DNA of 64,000 bases from Prevotella dentasini JCM 15908 (GTDB lineage Bacteria; Bacteroidota; Bacteroidia; Bacteroidales; Bacteroidaceae), in contig NZ_BAKG01000012.1 in assembly GCF_000614065.1 (NCBI RefSeq), positions 1 through 64,000 on the forward strand. The letters are read 5' to 3'. Position 1 is the first letter of the stretch; every line of letters starts with the position of its first letter. This document shows positions 54,369 to 64,000 of the stretch, piece after piece. The position numbers and the translations under genes are program-made. A model generated the notes under the pieces. It worked only from the letters and a program-made list of their open reading frames with translations, did not search any database and was not told where the DNA came from.

Positions 54369-54376
54369 TAATTTTG
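54369..54376 (+). promoter_or_regulatory. -7 box before the AAA_14/DUF4143 gene
   Basis: TAATTTTG is an exact -7 box 48 bp before the ATG at 54425. The upstream -33 region is AT-rich and unclear. Confidence 0.45.
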
Positions 54377-54424
54377 TAATCCAAACTTAATAAAATCACA
54401 TAATTCTTATAAAATATAATTTAT

Positions 54425-55678
54425 ATGAGTATCAGTAAAGATGTCATCAAACAATGCCTAATCAGTAAGCAACGTGAGGTGGATGAGGCGGTGATAGTGA
54501 ATCGTCCCGTTGAATTCGAAGAGAACGGCAACTATGTGATAGTTGGCGTGAGACATGCGGGCAAGTCGTACCTGCTGTATCAGCGTGTGCGTCAGTTGCA
54601 GGCTGCCGGAATGAGATGGGACGAGATTCTGTTTGTGGACTTTGAGGATGAACGTTTGGCGGAATTCCAGATAGAAGACTTCAACAGCCTGCTGGAGGCC
54701 CATCTGGAACTGTATGGTAAGAAGCCGGTGGTGTTTCTGGACGAGGTACAAAACATTCCGCACTGGGATAAGTTTGTGCGCCGACTAGCTGATGCGAAAT
54801 ACCGTGTTTATGTGACGGGCAGCAATGCGAAGATGCTGAGCAAGGAGGTGGCAACCACGCTGGGCGGACGATTCTTTATCTATGATGCGTACCCATATTC
54901 ATTCAAAGAGTATCTGGCAGCGCAGCATGTCGAGTTAAAGGAACATTGGGAGTATGACACTATCCAGAGAAGTGAGGTGAAACGACATCTGAATGAATAC
55001 TTCTATTACGGCGGTCTGCCAGAAATTCAGTCGTTTAAAAACAAAAGGGCTATGCTTTCAAGTCTTTACCAGAAGATCTACCTGGGTGACATCTGTGCGC
55101 GAAACAACATTAAGAACGACAGGGTGCTGAACATCCTAATCAAGAAGATGGCAGAGAGCGTGAAGCAACCGCTGTCGTATAACAGGCTGAAGAATGTGAT
55201 TGTGTCAACGGGGTCGCCCATCAGTGTGCCTACTACGATAGACTATGCGGGTTATGCCGCTGACAGTTGGCTGATACTACCCATGGAGAACGAGGTGGGT
55301 AAGCTGACGGAGAAGGAAACCCAGAAGAAATACTACTTCATAGACAACGGGTTGCTGAATCTGTTCCTGATGAACTCAGAAACTTCGCTGCTAGAGAACA
55401 TGGTGGCTGTGGAACTCTGCAGGCGGTTTGGCAAAAAGAATGTGTTTTTCCTGAACGCGGAGAAGGAGATAGACTTCATTGTGCCTGACGAGAAGTTGGC
55501 CATACAGGTGTCCTACAGCATCAAGGATGAGACCACTTACAACAGGGAGGTGCCACCACTGGCGAAGTATGCCAAGGCGCATAATGACTGGAAGTGTCTT
55601 CTGATTACTTACGACGAGGAGGGCACGGAAGAGGGAATACCCGTGGTGCCAGTGTGGAAGTGGTTGATGAAGGTGTGA
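54425..55678 (+). CDS. AAA_14/DUF4143 ATPase
   Basis: 417 residues. The P-loop is GVRHAGKSY (about 41-49) and Walker B is VVFLDEVQN. The C-terminal DUF4143 domain (DYAGYAADSWLILPMENEVG) has a nuclease-like EKEIDFIV...AIQVSYS pattern. These two-domain proteins are widespread in Bacteroidetes; function unknown, often near defence or mobile genes. It is 106 bp upstream of the large NTPase gene in the same direction. Confidence 0.88.
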   Translation: MSISKDVIKQCLISKQREVDEAVIVNRPVEFEENGNYVIVGVRHAGKSYLLYQRVRQLQAAGMRWDEILFVDFEDERLAEFQIEDFNSLLEAHLELYGKKPVVFLDEVQNIPHWDKFVRRLADAKYRVYVTGSNAKMLSKEVATTLGGRFFIYDAYPYSFKEYLAAQHVELKEHWEYDTIQRSEVKRHLNEYFYYGGLPEIQSFKNKRAMLSSLYQKIYLGDICARNNIKNDRVLNILIKKMAESVKQPLSYNRLKNVIVSTGSPISVPTTIDYAGYAADSWLILPMENEVGKLTEKETQKKYYFIDNGLLNLFLMNSETSLLENMVAVELCRRFGKKNVFFLNAEKEIDFIVPDEKLAIQVSYSIKDETTYNREVPPLAKYAKAHNDWKCLLITYDEEGTEEGIPVVPVWKWLMKV

Positions 55679-55784
55679 CTAATTGGCGAAAGTTTGTAAA
55701 GAATCTCTATTATTGCTAATTGTAATTTTGAGAATATGTTGTTTTTCGATACTTTATACCTAATTAAAGGTCATAGATTAAGGA

Positions 55785-58700
55785 ATGAAGGTACAAGAAA
55801 CTAAAAAAACAGAAGTGGATAAGGTTCAGGTCGAAGAGATTCCTAAGGAATATCGAACTCTTCTGTCCCCTTGTAACATACCTGCGGGTGACACATCTCA
55901 CCTTGCCGTGGATGACCTGAAGTTCGCTTTAGAGCAAAGCGACTCCAGAAACATTGCTGTGACGGGGCACTATGGTTCAGGAAAGAGCTCTGTCGCCAAT
56001 ACTTGCATCAACGAGATGGGGATTGGCGATAAAGTGCTTCGTATCTCCATGTCAACCTTCTCTTTGCCAGTTGATACTAAACCCGTTGGAGATAATCTGT
56101 ATTCGGATGATATCGAATACAAGATAGTCCAGCATCTTCTCTATAAATGTGACAAGGCAAAGATACCTCATTCCGGATTTAAACGGATACGCCTGCCAAA
56201 AGAAGTCAATTTCAGTTCATACGTTACATATACCCTCATTGCATTCGTATGTTATATCATAGCCTTTGAACCAACGATTTTCCAGATAGACAGTTTCTAT
56301 GATGCTTATCACAAATTGTTTGGTAAGGAAGTTGGTTGGTGGATAAATCTGATAGCAGATGCGGTGGCTGTCGCTTATTTGATTCGATATCTGTGGGAAG
56401 TAGGGAAGATGCTGGCCTCTAAACTACATCAGATAAGGAGTGTTAAGGTCGAAGCAAAAGGTGTCAAGCTAGAGGCATCTAAGGATGCTGAAGTTTCTGT
56501 CTTCAACAGGTATCTGGATGAGATAGTCTATATCATCCAGTCAAACAAATATGACTATATTCTATTTGAGGATTTGGATCGATTGGACAACTCAGACAGG
56601 CTTTTCCTAAAAATCAGGGAACTGAACATGCTGATTAATGAGTCGGAAACATTCAAGTCCCAGAAGAGAGTTGTCAGATTCATATACGCCATCAGGGATG
56701 ATGTGTTTACGAGAGAGTTGCGCACAAAATGTTTCGACTATATTGTAGCTGTTGTCCCTGTTGTGGATTATTACAATGTGACCGACTATCTGATTAAACA
56801 ATATAAGAGTAAAGGTCTGTTCAAAACAGTAGAGACGCCTGTGTTGGAACAGTTGTTGAACAGGGTGTCGGGACTGCGTGAGTTGAAGAACATAGTTAAT
56901 GAATATACGCTTTTCCAGAAGAGCCTAAAGACGCATTTGAGTGGCGATGACGAAAACTATGAACAAAAACTGCTTGCGGTTATTGTTTATAAAAATCTAT
57001 TCCCTCAAGATTTTGCTAGGGCATATTTAAAGAAGGGATTGTTTTATAAGATTTTCAAGAACAAATCATTATTCAGTGAAGACGAGACAAAGGAATTAAG
57101 GGAGAAAGCGAATGCCTCAATTCATAGTATGAATGAGGCACGAGAGAAGATAATCAATATTAGAAAACAATACCTTGAAAAACTAAACGATGAGGTTGAA
57201 GTGACGAGTCTAATAAAAGATGGGTATGATTATACCTTGGGACAGGTGGCAAGTAGGGATAATCTTTTCGGTCTGTTTATTAACAATGAGTTTGATAGAT
57301 ATACTTATACCGACCATAACCGTGAGGAAACAGGCAGTATGACCTATAATTTCGAGTTTGATGAGATAGAGAAGAAGGTTACGGAGGACATGGGCTATTA
57401 TGAGGCCATTGATGAGCTTTCGCAAGCATATAATAGGAGCAACGATGAAAGGCTAAAACTCGAAAAGGAGATAAAAGTAATTGAGAATACTGCTTTGCGG
57501 GAAGTCTTAAGAAAAATAGGTGGAGAAAAGGCCCGTGCGGTTTTCAATAAGATATATGTCAAAGAGTATCCGGCCAAAGAAAATGAGCCTCAATCTGTGA
57601 ATGATGAAATGGTAGATACTCTATTAACCATGATTTATGGCGGGTATATCACTGAAGATTACTATCTCTATATTTCTAAGTTCTACGAAGGGGCAACTTC
57701 TGAGAGCGATTATCAGTTTACCAATGCAGTGTTGCAAGGTACAGAGCGACCGTTTGATCAGAAACTAAATAATGTCAAAAGTGTAATTCGCAAGTTTAGG
57801 GTTGAGGATTTTAAGAATAATAGTATCCTTAACTATGATATTCTGAACTACTTGCTTGATAATAAGGAAGAACATTTCCTGACGAGTTTCATTCAAACCG
57901 CTCGAAAGAATCCAGAGTTTATCGTGAGTTATTTCCAGATGTCGGAAAAAGTAAACGACCAGTTCTTCACACGTGTATTTGATGGTTGGGATTCTTGTGT
58001 TAACGTCATCAAAGGACAAGAAAAGACTGAGAATAGTGATGTGTTGTTGAAACTCTTATTTAGAGAGGCGCCTATTACTATAAAACTGAGTGATGACGAG
58101 ATAAAATACCTTGAGGGCAAATATGAGTTCTTGCATTCTAGTATTACATTCTATAAGCTAGCCAAACTCAAGAAGTTCATAAATAAGTACAATCTGTGTT
58201 TTGAAACACTTGTAAAACCCAACAAGGAATCTCAGGATTTGTATGATTATTGCTTAACGAATAAACGTTTCGTGATTAGTAAGAAGAATCTGGGTGTTAT
58301 TTTGGGTGATAGCATGATAAAGAAACCAATGACAGCAATTCTTGAACTGTCAAATGACAAGTTGAAGAAATACCTGATAAATAATCAAAAGACCATCGCT
58401 ACATGGTTTGAAACGAGTTGTAACGAAGAGAGTAGAGCGGCACTGTTGTATATGATAAAGGAGGCGGTTGGCGAAGATGAATGGTTAGCACAATATCTTA
58501 GCCAGCAATTATATAATTTTGACGATGTGAGCAACCTTGACAAAAAGTCCGTGGAATTGATTCTGTCTGCGGATAAACTGGCAGTTAAATGGCATAGCGT
58601 TCTTGACGCATATCAAGTATTAGGGACACTGGATAATACTCTGAACGAATATCTGACAAGACATGCTGCTGTTCTGTCAAAAGAAAGGTGTGTGGGAGAT

Positions 58701-59452
58701 GAGAACCTAGTGGCGTTGGTGCATCAACAATTATTTACCGGAGATAAACAATCGATGAATGAGTTTGTTAAGTTGTTGCGTAGTTTTGACATGCCTTTCA
58801 CTCTGGAGGAACTTGGGGAGATGATGATGAAAGAATCGCTGAAGTTGTAAGGCAGAAAAAAGTAAATGCGGATCCCGAAATATTTAAGCATTTGAACCTT
58901 AATTGCTCTTATCAAGTTGCTGACGATTATCTCATCCTTCACTATGATACACTCATGGATGATGAAACTATTGAGTGGGACAATTATATGAGGAATAGTA
59001 TGGGTATTCGTATCCTTAATAGCAAGTTGACTCTGGAGCAAAAGAAAAGATTCCTAAATGAATGTTTGTTTATAACAAAAGAGGGCCAGGATGCATGGGA
59101 ATTAGCTAAATTGGTATGCTTCTATTATAACCAATGTGGAGTTGATGGGGCAGATAAAGAGCTAGTGGTGGATGCAATGGCAATCTACCAGGGAGCTGAT
59201 AGCTGGGAACAGAAGGTAATTCTAATCAATAAATGTAATGCCGCATGGGAGTATAATACTGAATGTGAAAATAGACTCTTAGATGGATTAGGAGGTGAGT
59301 ATCACAAACTAACCTATGCTCGTGGCTGGGCTAGCTTTGATATAAATGAACATAATTTCACGTTGTTGGACTACCTGAAGGGGAAAGGACATTATATCAG
59401 TAAGGTGGAAGAAAAAGAGGGCCAGTATTATGTGACTTTTAAACATAGCTAA
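55785..59452 (+). CDS. YobI-like membrane P-loop NTPase, one apparent frameshift
   Basis: About 1,222 residues. The N-terminal P-loop domain has GHYGSGKSS (61-69) and a Walker-B-like FEDLDRLD (261-268); two membrane helices lie between them at about 147-165 and 184-202. The rest is helical. This is the YobI/KAP-like NTPase family of membrane-associated proteins that is suspected of phage defence. The frame breaks in GGGG at 58815-58818; adding one G joins LEELGG-DDDERIAEVVRQ to the rest, which gives the full-family length. It is not known what triggers it. Confidence 0.8.
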
Positions 59453-59453
59453 C

Positions 59454-59582
59454 ATGGAATAGGAAGAATGTTGGCTAGTAAGATACAATGAAGTGCTGGC
59501 GTTCATGGAGCGTGAGCACCGTAAACCTTTAAAATACTTTCTTCCTTCTGTGAATAATATACAGATGAGGCGCTTAAGCTGA
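59454..59582 (+). pseudogene. Degraded remnant of a helicase-associated-like protein
   Basis: A frame from ATG at 59454 has an amber at codon 3 (59460-59462), then EECWLVRYNEVLAFMEREHR ... FLPSVNN and a stop at 59580. The W...Y.EVLAFME pattern resembles helicase-associated repeats of Bacteroidetes proteins. Another frame fragment follows to about 59658. The region 59453-59700 holds no intact gene. Confidence 0.3.
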
Positions 59583-59700
59583 GTATCCAGAAAGTGGTGG
59601 AGGTGAAAGGCCGCTCTTGCGTGAGTTATACGACCATGTTGTTAGAATACTGAATTAATCCTGCTTTTGACTAGAAAAAACGATGCAAATCGCTCCATAA

Positions 59701-59767
59701 AGTGAACAAAATTCACTAAAAGCACTCGTTTTAGTAACTTTTAATAGCTATCAGACCTATGGTCTGA
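59701..59767. promoter_or_regulatory. Two palindromic operators of the HTH-DUF4007 operon
   Basis: AGTGAA-n5-TTCACT (59701-59717) and TCAGACC-TAT-GGTCTGA (59751-59767, 7-bp perfect arms). The second ends 12 bp before the -7 box, so it sits over the spacer and -33 region. Repressor binding there would block transcription. Confidence 0.65.
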
Positions 59768-59778
59768 GATAAAATGAG

Positions 59779-59786
59779 TACCTTTG
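59779..59786 (+). promoter_or_regulatory. -7 box of the HTH-DUF4007 operon
   Basis: TACCTTTG is an exact -7 box 25 bp before the ATG at 59811, directly after the palindromic operator. Confidence 0.65.
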
Positions 59787-59810
59787 TGAGCGAATAACAA
59801 ACATATTGCA

Positions 59811-60038
59811 ATGGCAAGTAACAAAGACCTCAATCGCCTGAAGGTGATACTGGCAGAAAAAAAGAAGTCCAATCTCTGGCTGTCCAAACAGTTGGGATGT
59901 GCGCCAACTACTGTGTCTAAGTGGTGTACCAACTCGTCACAACCTCCGTTGGAATCGCTGATGAAGATAACGAGACTTCTTGACGTGGAACTTAAAGACC
60001 TTGTTAGATTTGAAGAACTTGACAAAGATGAAGAATAA
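59811..60038 (+). CDS. XRE-type HTH regulator
   Basis: 75 residues; HTH NLWLSKQLGCAPTTVSKWC. It overlaps the next gene by 11 bp. With the two palindromes in its promoter it is the probable autorepressor of this operon, as in many defence systems. Confidence 0.82.
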   Translation: MASNKDLNRLKVILAEKKKSNLWLSKQLGCAPTTVSKWCTNSSQPPLESLMKITRLLDVELKDLVRFEELDKDEE

Positions 60039-60891
60039 ATGCACTTTCTCAGGACATGAGTCGTTCCCTTGTAAGTCGCTTTGGCTTAAGAAGGGCTATG
60101 ACTTTGTTGCCAATAAGAACGACTTCAATAGTCCTGATGCTGTAATAACCCTTGGCGTAGGCAAAAATATGGTTGCATCAATCCGTTATTGGCTCAGGGC
60201 TTTTGGCGTAACAGATAATGATGTTTTAACGGAACTTGGTGATTATCTTTTTGATGAAAGTAAGGGTAAGGATAAATATCTTGAAGACATCGCAACACTT
60301 TGGTTGCTTCACTTCAACTTGGTATTCTCTGAGGAAGCGACGTTGTATAAAATGTTCTTTTGTGGCGTACAGAAAGAACGCACAAACTTTGAACGTGAGC
60401 AGGTGCAAACCTACGTGAAATTGAGGATGGTGGAAGCAGGCAAGATGACTTTATTCAATGTCAATACCGTGAAGAAAGACATTGGCGTGCTGCTTCAGAA
60501 TTACTGCCTTCCTCGCAAGCCACAATCCAATGAGGATTTCTCTTCGCTGCTGATTGACCTTGATCTAATTCGCCAAAGTTCAGAAGGAAAGGGCTACTAC
60601 TTTAATGTCGATGGCAAGCGTAAGGTTACGAAAGAGATCTTCCTCTATGGCCTGTTGAAACTGAAAGCCCAGGAGGGTGATAACACTATCGCCTTCGATA
60701 CCATACAGGAGAATGTTGGACTCGTGTTCTGTATGCAGGACTTTGAGACAATAGAGATGTTGAAGCGGTTGTCAAGAGAGTATAGCCAGTACTTCACTTA
60801 TAGCGATGTTGCTGGCATCAAACAGATTCAATTCACAAAGGATTTGGACGCATATCAAGTATTAGACAATTATTATGGCAAAGACATTTAG
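60028..60891 (+). CDS. DUF4007 family protein
   Basis: 287 residues. It starts with KCTFSGHESFPCKSLWLKKG, the DUF4007 signature, then ALITLGVGKNMV-type (VITLGVGKNMVASIRYWLRA) and LWLLHFNLV motifs. DUF4007 genes are repeatedly found beside large ATPases and DNA phosphorothioation (dnd/pbe-type) genes. This places the operon among DNA-modification-linked defence systems, but only the ATPase partner is visible here. Start chosen at 60028, which overlaps the HTH stop. Confidence 0.75.
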   Translation: MKNKCTFSGHESFPCKSLWLKKGYDFVANKNDFNSPDAVITLGVGKNMVASIRYWLRAFGVTDNDVLTELGDYLFDESKGKDKYLEDIATLWLLHFNLVFSEEATLYKMFFCGVQKERTNFEREQVQTYVKLRMVEAGKMTLFNVNTVKKDIGVLLQNYCLPRKPQSNEDFSSLLIDLDLIRQSSEGKGYYFNVDGKRKVTKEIFLYGLLKLKAQEGDNTIAFDTIQENVGLVFCMQDFETIEMLKRLSREYSQYFTYSDVAGIKQIQFTKDLDAYQVLDNYYGKDI

Positions 60892-63800
60892 TTTATCAGC
60901 AAACATAGAGAACGGCTTTGCCGAAGGAATGCAATACTTGGTAACGCCAAATGCGCAGAATGCCATTCACAACATTGTGAACGATTTCCGTTCTGGCATC
61001 CATTCTTTTACGATTATTGGCTCATACGGAACAGGTAAGTCAAGTTTCCTGTTAGCATTAGAATCGGATTTGCAAAAGACTGGTAAGCAGAAATATCTGT
61101 TGGATGCCCAGAATCTCTCAGATGCCAAGTCGTTTGAGATTATGAACATTGTTGGCGACTATGCTGAGATGTCAACTCTGCTGAGCAAAGCCTTGAATGT
61201 GGAAGGTAATACTACCAGCATCCTTGACAGTCTCAAAAACTACTATACCCAATGCCAGAAGAAAGGTAAGTTCCTGCTAATCGTGGTAGATGAGTTTGGA
61301 AAGGTTCTGGAACACGCAGCCAAGAACAACCCAGAGAAGGAACTGTATTTCTTGCAGAAGTTGTCCGAACTGGTAAATGTTCCTACTCGAAATATGATGC
61401 TGCTGACTACGCTCCATCAGAACTTTGGTGCATACGCCAAAGGTTTGACGGAAGCCCAAGCAAACGAATGGACCAAGGTGAAAGGACGTTTCAAAGAAAT
61501 CACCTTTGTGGAGCCTGTGGAGCAGTTGCTTTATTTGGCATCAGCACAATTGCAAGAGGAAAGAACGATATCTGACGCAGAGAATGCCAAGTCTCTTTTT
61601 GAGCTGGCGAAAGAGACAAGATATGTATCCAAAGATTTCCCCTTGGAAACGGCAATACAGCTATATCCGTTAGACGTTTTCTCTGCTTATACCATCACTA
61701 CCGCTATTCAGCGATACGGTCAGAATGAGCGTTCGCTCTTTACCTTCTTGGCGGCAAAAGGTACTAATTCCATTTCCGAGTTCGAACCTACAGATCATCA
61801 AACATACAATCTGCAAAAGGTTTACGACTACATTCTCTATAACTTCTATTCTTACCTGAAAGATGCCAATGCCGACTCCATGAGTTGGAGCACCATCCAA
61901 GTTTCTATAGAGCGCGTTGAAGGCCAGGATTGGGCTAACGAAGAGGAGATGCTGCAAGCCGTAAAACTCGTAAAAGCCATTGGGCTGCTGAATCTTTTCG
62001 GAACAGCCGGCTTTAAACTAACAGAACGGAACCTTACGGACTATGCGCGTGAGGCGATGGCCATAGACAATGCCAAAGAGATTATTCAAAAACTGTCGGC
62101 AAAGAAAATTATCCGTTTTGCTGCCTACAAAGAGCGCTTGATGCTTTTCGAGGGAACTGACGTTGACCTTGAAGCAGAAATACGTGAGGCTGGAATGATG
62201 GTTTCACGTCCTGTCACCTTTGTTGATGAGCTGAATATGTTCTTCAATCGTAGGATTTCTCCTGTCAAAGCCCATTTCTATCAGAAAGGCACACCTCGCT
62301 TCTTTGACTACATGATTCGTGAAGAGCCCATCGATATTGTACCTACTGGTGATACGGACGGCTACATAGAACTGATATTCTCTACACACAAGAAAGCTTT
62401 GGAGGAGATTAAGAAATTCAGTTCCGAGAGAGATCATGCCCTGATATTTGCCTATTTCACCAACACGGAGGACATCATTGACCATCTCTACAACATCAAG
62501 AAGTACATGTACCTATTGGAGCGCGTGCTTGACAAGAACGACAGGGTGGCTGTGACAGAAATCCAGAAGCTGAAGGAGTATGAGGAAACTTTGCTCAACA
62601 AGGCAATCAGCGACAACCTCTTTTCATACAAGAACAGGGTGGTTTGGGTATTTGCAGGTAAAGAACAAAAAGTACAATCGCATCGAGATTTCAACCAGTT
62701 GCTATCAAGAGTATGCAATGAGGTGTATTGCAAGACACCTGTGATGAATAATGAATTGTTCAACAAGCATAAACTCAGCGGAACGATAACTGCTGCTCGT
62801 AAGAGTTACCTCACCTATTTGACAGAGCACTACTCTGAAGGCGGAATGGGCTTCCCTGAAGACAAGTTCCCACCAGAGAAAACTATCTATTCCTCTCTGC
62901 TGTTGAATACAGGCCTACATCAGAATGGAGATTTCGCAGATGCACCAACCAACAAGGGATTTATGCCGTTGTGGGATGCCTGTGAAGAGTTCTTGAATAG
63001 CTCAGAGAACAAAGCAAGGAAGATTTCAGAGCTGATAAAGATTCTGTCTGCACAACCCTATAAGATTAAGCAAGGATTTCTGGAATTCTGGATTCCTACT
63101 TATCTCTTCATCAAGCGTCAGGACTTTGCACTCTATGATGCATCGAAAGGCGCATTCATGCCAAACGTGAATATGGAGTTTTTCGACTTGCTCCAGAAAC
63201 ATCCTGGCGATTTTGAAATCAAGAAGTTTGCTGTTGATGGCGTGAAGTTGGGCTTCTTCAACCAGTATCGCCGCTTCATCAACCTTGGCGATGAATTCAC
63301 CATCACCAATGCTAGTTTTATCGAGACCATCAAACCCTTCCTCAGTTTCTATGTGCGACTGGACGAATACACCAAGCACACCCGAAAGTTCGATCACGAG
63401 TCAACGATGAAGTTCCGCGACGTGCTGGCGAAGGCAAAAGACCCAGAGAAAGCATTCTTCGAGGACTTACCTGAGGCTCTTGGCTTCACACAAGAAAAAT
63501 TGAAACAGGAAGAGTTTATCAACGAGTATGGCAGAATCATCCAGCGAGCCATCAAGGAACTACGTTCTTGCTACACCCAGCTGATTGATCGCATTGAGGC
63601 ACGTCTGGTAGAAGAGTTTGGATTGCAGAGCTATGACTATTCTGAATATATCGTTGAAGTGCGCGAACGACTGGCCCATGTAAAGACCTATCTGTTGACA
63701 GACAAACAGCGTGAGTTCTATCACCATGTAATGACAGAATACGACAATCGTACTCTGTGGTACCAGTCAATCTGCTACACAATTCTTGAGCAACGACTGG

Positions 63801-64000
63801 ATGCTTTGAGAGATGAGCAGGAAGACAAGTTGGCTGACGACCTGGTTTATCTGTTCCGAGAGTGTGAGAAGTATTCAGACATCTCGCAGAAGATTGGTGA
63901 TTCCGAGAAGAATGAGGCCTACTCATTCGATATGGTAACCAATAGGGGAACCAGCGTTAGAACTCAGACATACGTTCTGCCAGAGAAAGATAAATCTAAA
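60875..64000 (+). CDS. Large ATPase partner of DUF4007, partial at the right edge
   Basis: 1,042 codons are visible with no stop, so the gene continues beyond 64000. The N-terminal ATPase has GSYGTGKSS (49-57) and the Walker B VVDEFGK (137-143). The remainder is helical with a YPLDVFSAYTITTAIQRYGQ segment and no recognised nuclease domain within the window. Its start overlaps DUF4007 by 17 bp. Together with DUF4007 and the HTH it forms one operon; the function of the ATPase is unknown. Confidence 0.82.
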   Translation, partial: MAKTFSLSANIENGFAEGMQYLVTPNAQNAIHNIVNDFRSGIHSFTIIGSYGTGKSSFLLALESDLQKTGKQKYLLDAQNLSDAKSFEIMNIVGDYAEMSTLLSKALNVEGNTTSILDSLKNYYTQCQKKGKFLLIVVDEFGKVLEHAAKNNPEKELYFLQKLSELVNVPTRNMMLLTTLHQNFGAYAKGLTEAQANEWTKVKGRFKEITFVEPVEQLLYLASAQLQEERTISDAENAKSLFELAKETRYVSKDFPLETAIQLYPLDVFSAYTITTAIQRYGQNERSLFTFLAAKGTNSISEFEPTDHQTYNLQKVYDYILYNFYSYLKDANADSMSWSTIQVSIERVEGQDWANEEEMLQAVKLVKAIGLLNLFGTAGFKLTERNLTDYAREAMAIDNAKEIIQKLSAKKIIRFAAYKERLMLFEGTDVDLEAEIREAGMMVSRPVTFVDELNMFFNRRISPVKAHFYQKGTPRFFDYMIREEPIDIVPTGDTDGYIELIFSTHKKALEEIKKFSSERDHALIFAYFTNTEDIIDHLYNIKKYMYLLERVLDKNDRVAVTEIQKLKEYEETLLNKAISDNLFSYKNRVVWVFAGKEQKVQSHRDFNQLLSRVCNEVYCKTPVMNNELFNKHKLSGTITAARKSYLTYLTEHYSEGGMGFPEDKFPPEKTIYSSLLLNTGLHQNGDFADAPTNKGFMPLWDACEEFLNSSENKARKISELIKILSAQPYKIKQGFLEFWIPTYLFIKRQDFALYDASKGAFMPNVNMEFFDLLQKHPGDFEIKKFAVDGVKLGFFNQYRRFINLGDEFTITNASFIETIKPFLSFYVRLDEYTKHTRKFDHESTMKFRDVLAKAKDPEKAFFEDLPEALGFTQEKLKQEEFINEYGRIIQRAIKELRSCYTQLIDRIEARLVEEFGLQSYDYSEYIVEVRERLAHVKTYLLTDKQREFYHHVMTEYDNRTLWYQSICYTILEQRLDALRDEQEDKLADDLVYLFRECEKYSDISQKIGDSEKNEAYSFDMVTNRGTSVRTQTYVLPEKDKSK

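Noticed and set aside
53757..54424. A reverse transcriptase, retron or diversity-generating element
   Set aside because: No YxDD-type motif or template repeat is present in this or any other spacer.

Overview
The window reads as a member of the Bacteroidales, most likely Prevotella or a close relative. The reasons are the many promoters of the Bacteroidetes type (a -7 box TAnnTTTG, often with TTTG about 19-20 bp upstream), the near absence of Shine-Dalgarno sites, secreted leucine-rich-repeat and C10 (interpain/streptopain-like) proteins with C-terminal sorting tails, and Bacteroides-type integrases, MobV relaxase and DUF3871/DUF3987/BT4734-like genes.

Region 1 (1-16.1 kb) is ordinary chromosome: a Fic AMPylase with a palindromic operator, a secreted LRR protein, dusB, a run of three secreted proteins (a cleaved-adhesin-like protein, an Omp28-like protein and a C10 cysteine protease), a YfcE-type phosphodiesterase, a helical-repeat protein and the 3' stump of an AraC-type regulator. 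Two intergenic spaces carry the same kind of 22-bp-period repeat. Region 2 (16.1-22.2 kb) is a type I restriction-modification operon, hsdM-hsdS-hsdR, that begins inside the broken AraC gene.

Region 3 (about 22.37-39.99 kb) is a 17.6-kb integrative element. It is bounded by two direct copies of a 43-bp tRNA(CAU) 3' half, has GTCAAC arm-type repeats at both ends, and has an integrase at its right end. Almost all its genes run on the minus strand. Three copies of a 53-55 bp interrupted palindrome split it into modules. Two copies directly follow the stop codons of its two tyrosine recombinases, and the module between copies 1 and 2 carries a GHKL ATPase fused to a PD-(D/E)xK nuclease-like domain, a degenerate transpeptidase and small membrane or secreted proteins.

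Region 4 (about 40-53.9 kb) is a second mobile element. It has its own integrase, a tripartite HipBST toxin-antitoxin system with three palindromic operators, an array of seven tRNA genes, and a convergent operon for an Rnl2-type RNA ligase, two metallophosphoesterases and regulators. A mobilization and replication block follows: MobV relaxase with a candidate oriT, primase-like genes, DUF3987, an excisionase-like HTH protein, and a candidate origin with repeats and a DnaA box. The tRNA array includes an initiator-like CAU tRNA with a long variable arm. The tRNAs and RNA ligase together look like a tRNA replacement and repair cassette, and this is my main candidate for an undescribed system.

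Region 5 (54.4-64 kb) carries plus-strand NTPase genes of defence type: an AAA_14/DUF4143 ATPase, a YobI-like membrane P-loop NTPase, and an autoregulated HTH-DUF4007-large ATPase operon that runs off the right edge.

Seven reading frames-breaks in otherwise intact genes (5661, 14797, 18874, 46795, 55785 and others) are each repaired by adding one base to a short homopolymer, mostly G. They look like consensus errors rather than real pseudogenes, so these genes are annotated as single units.
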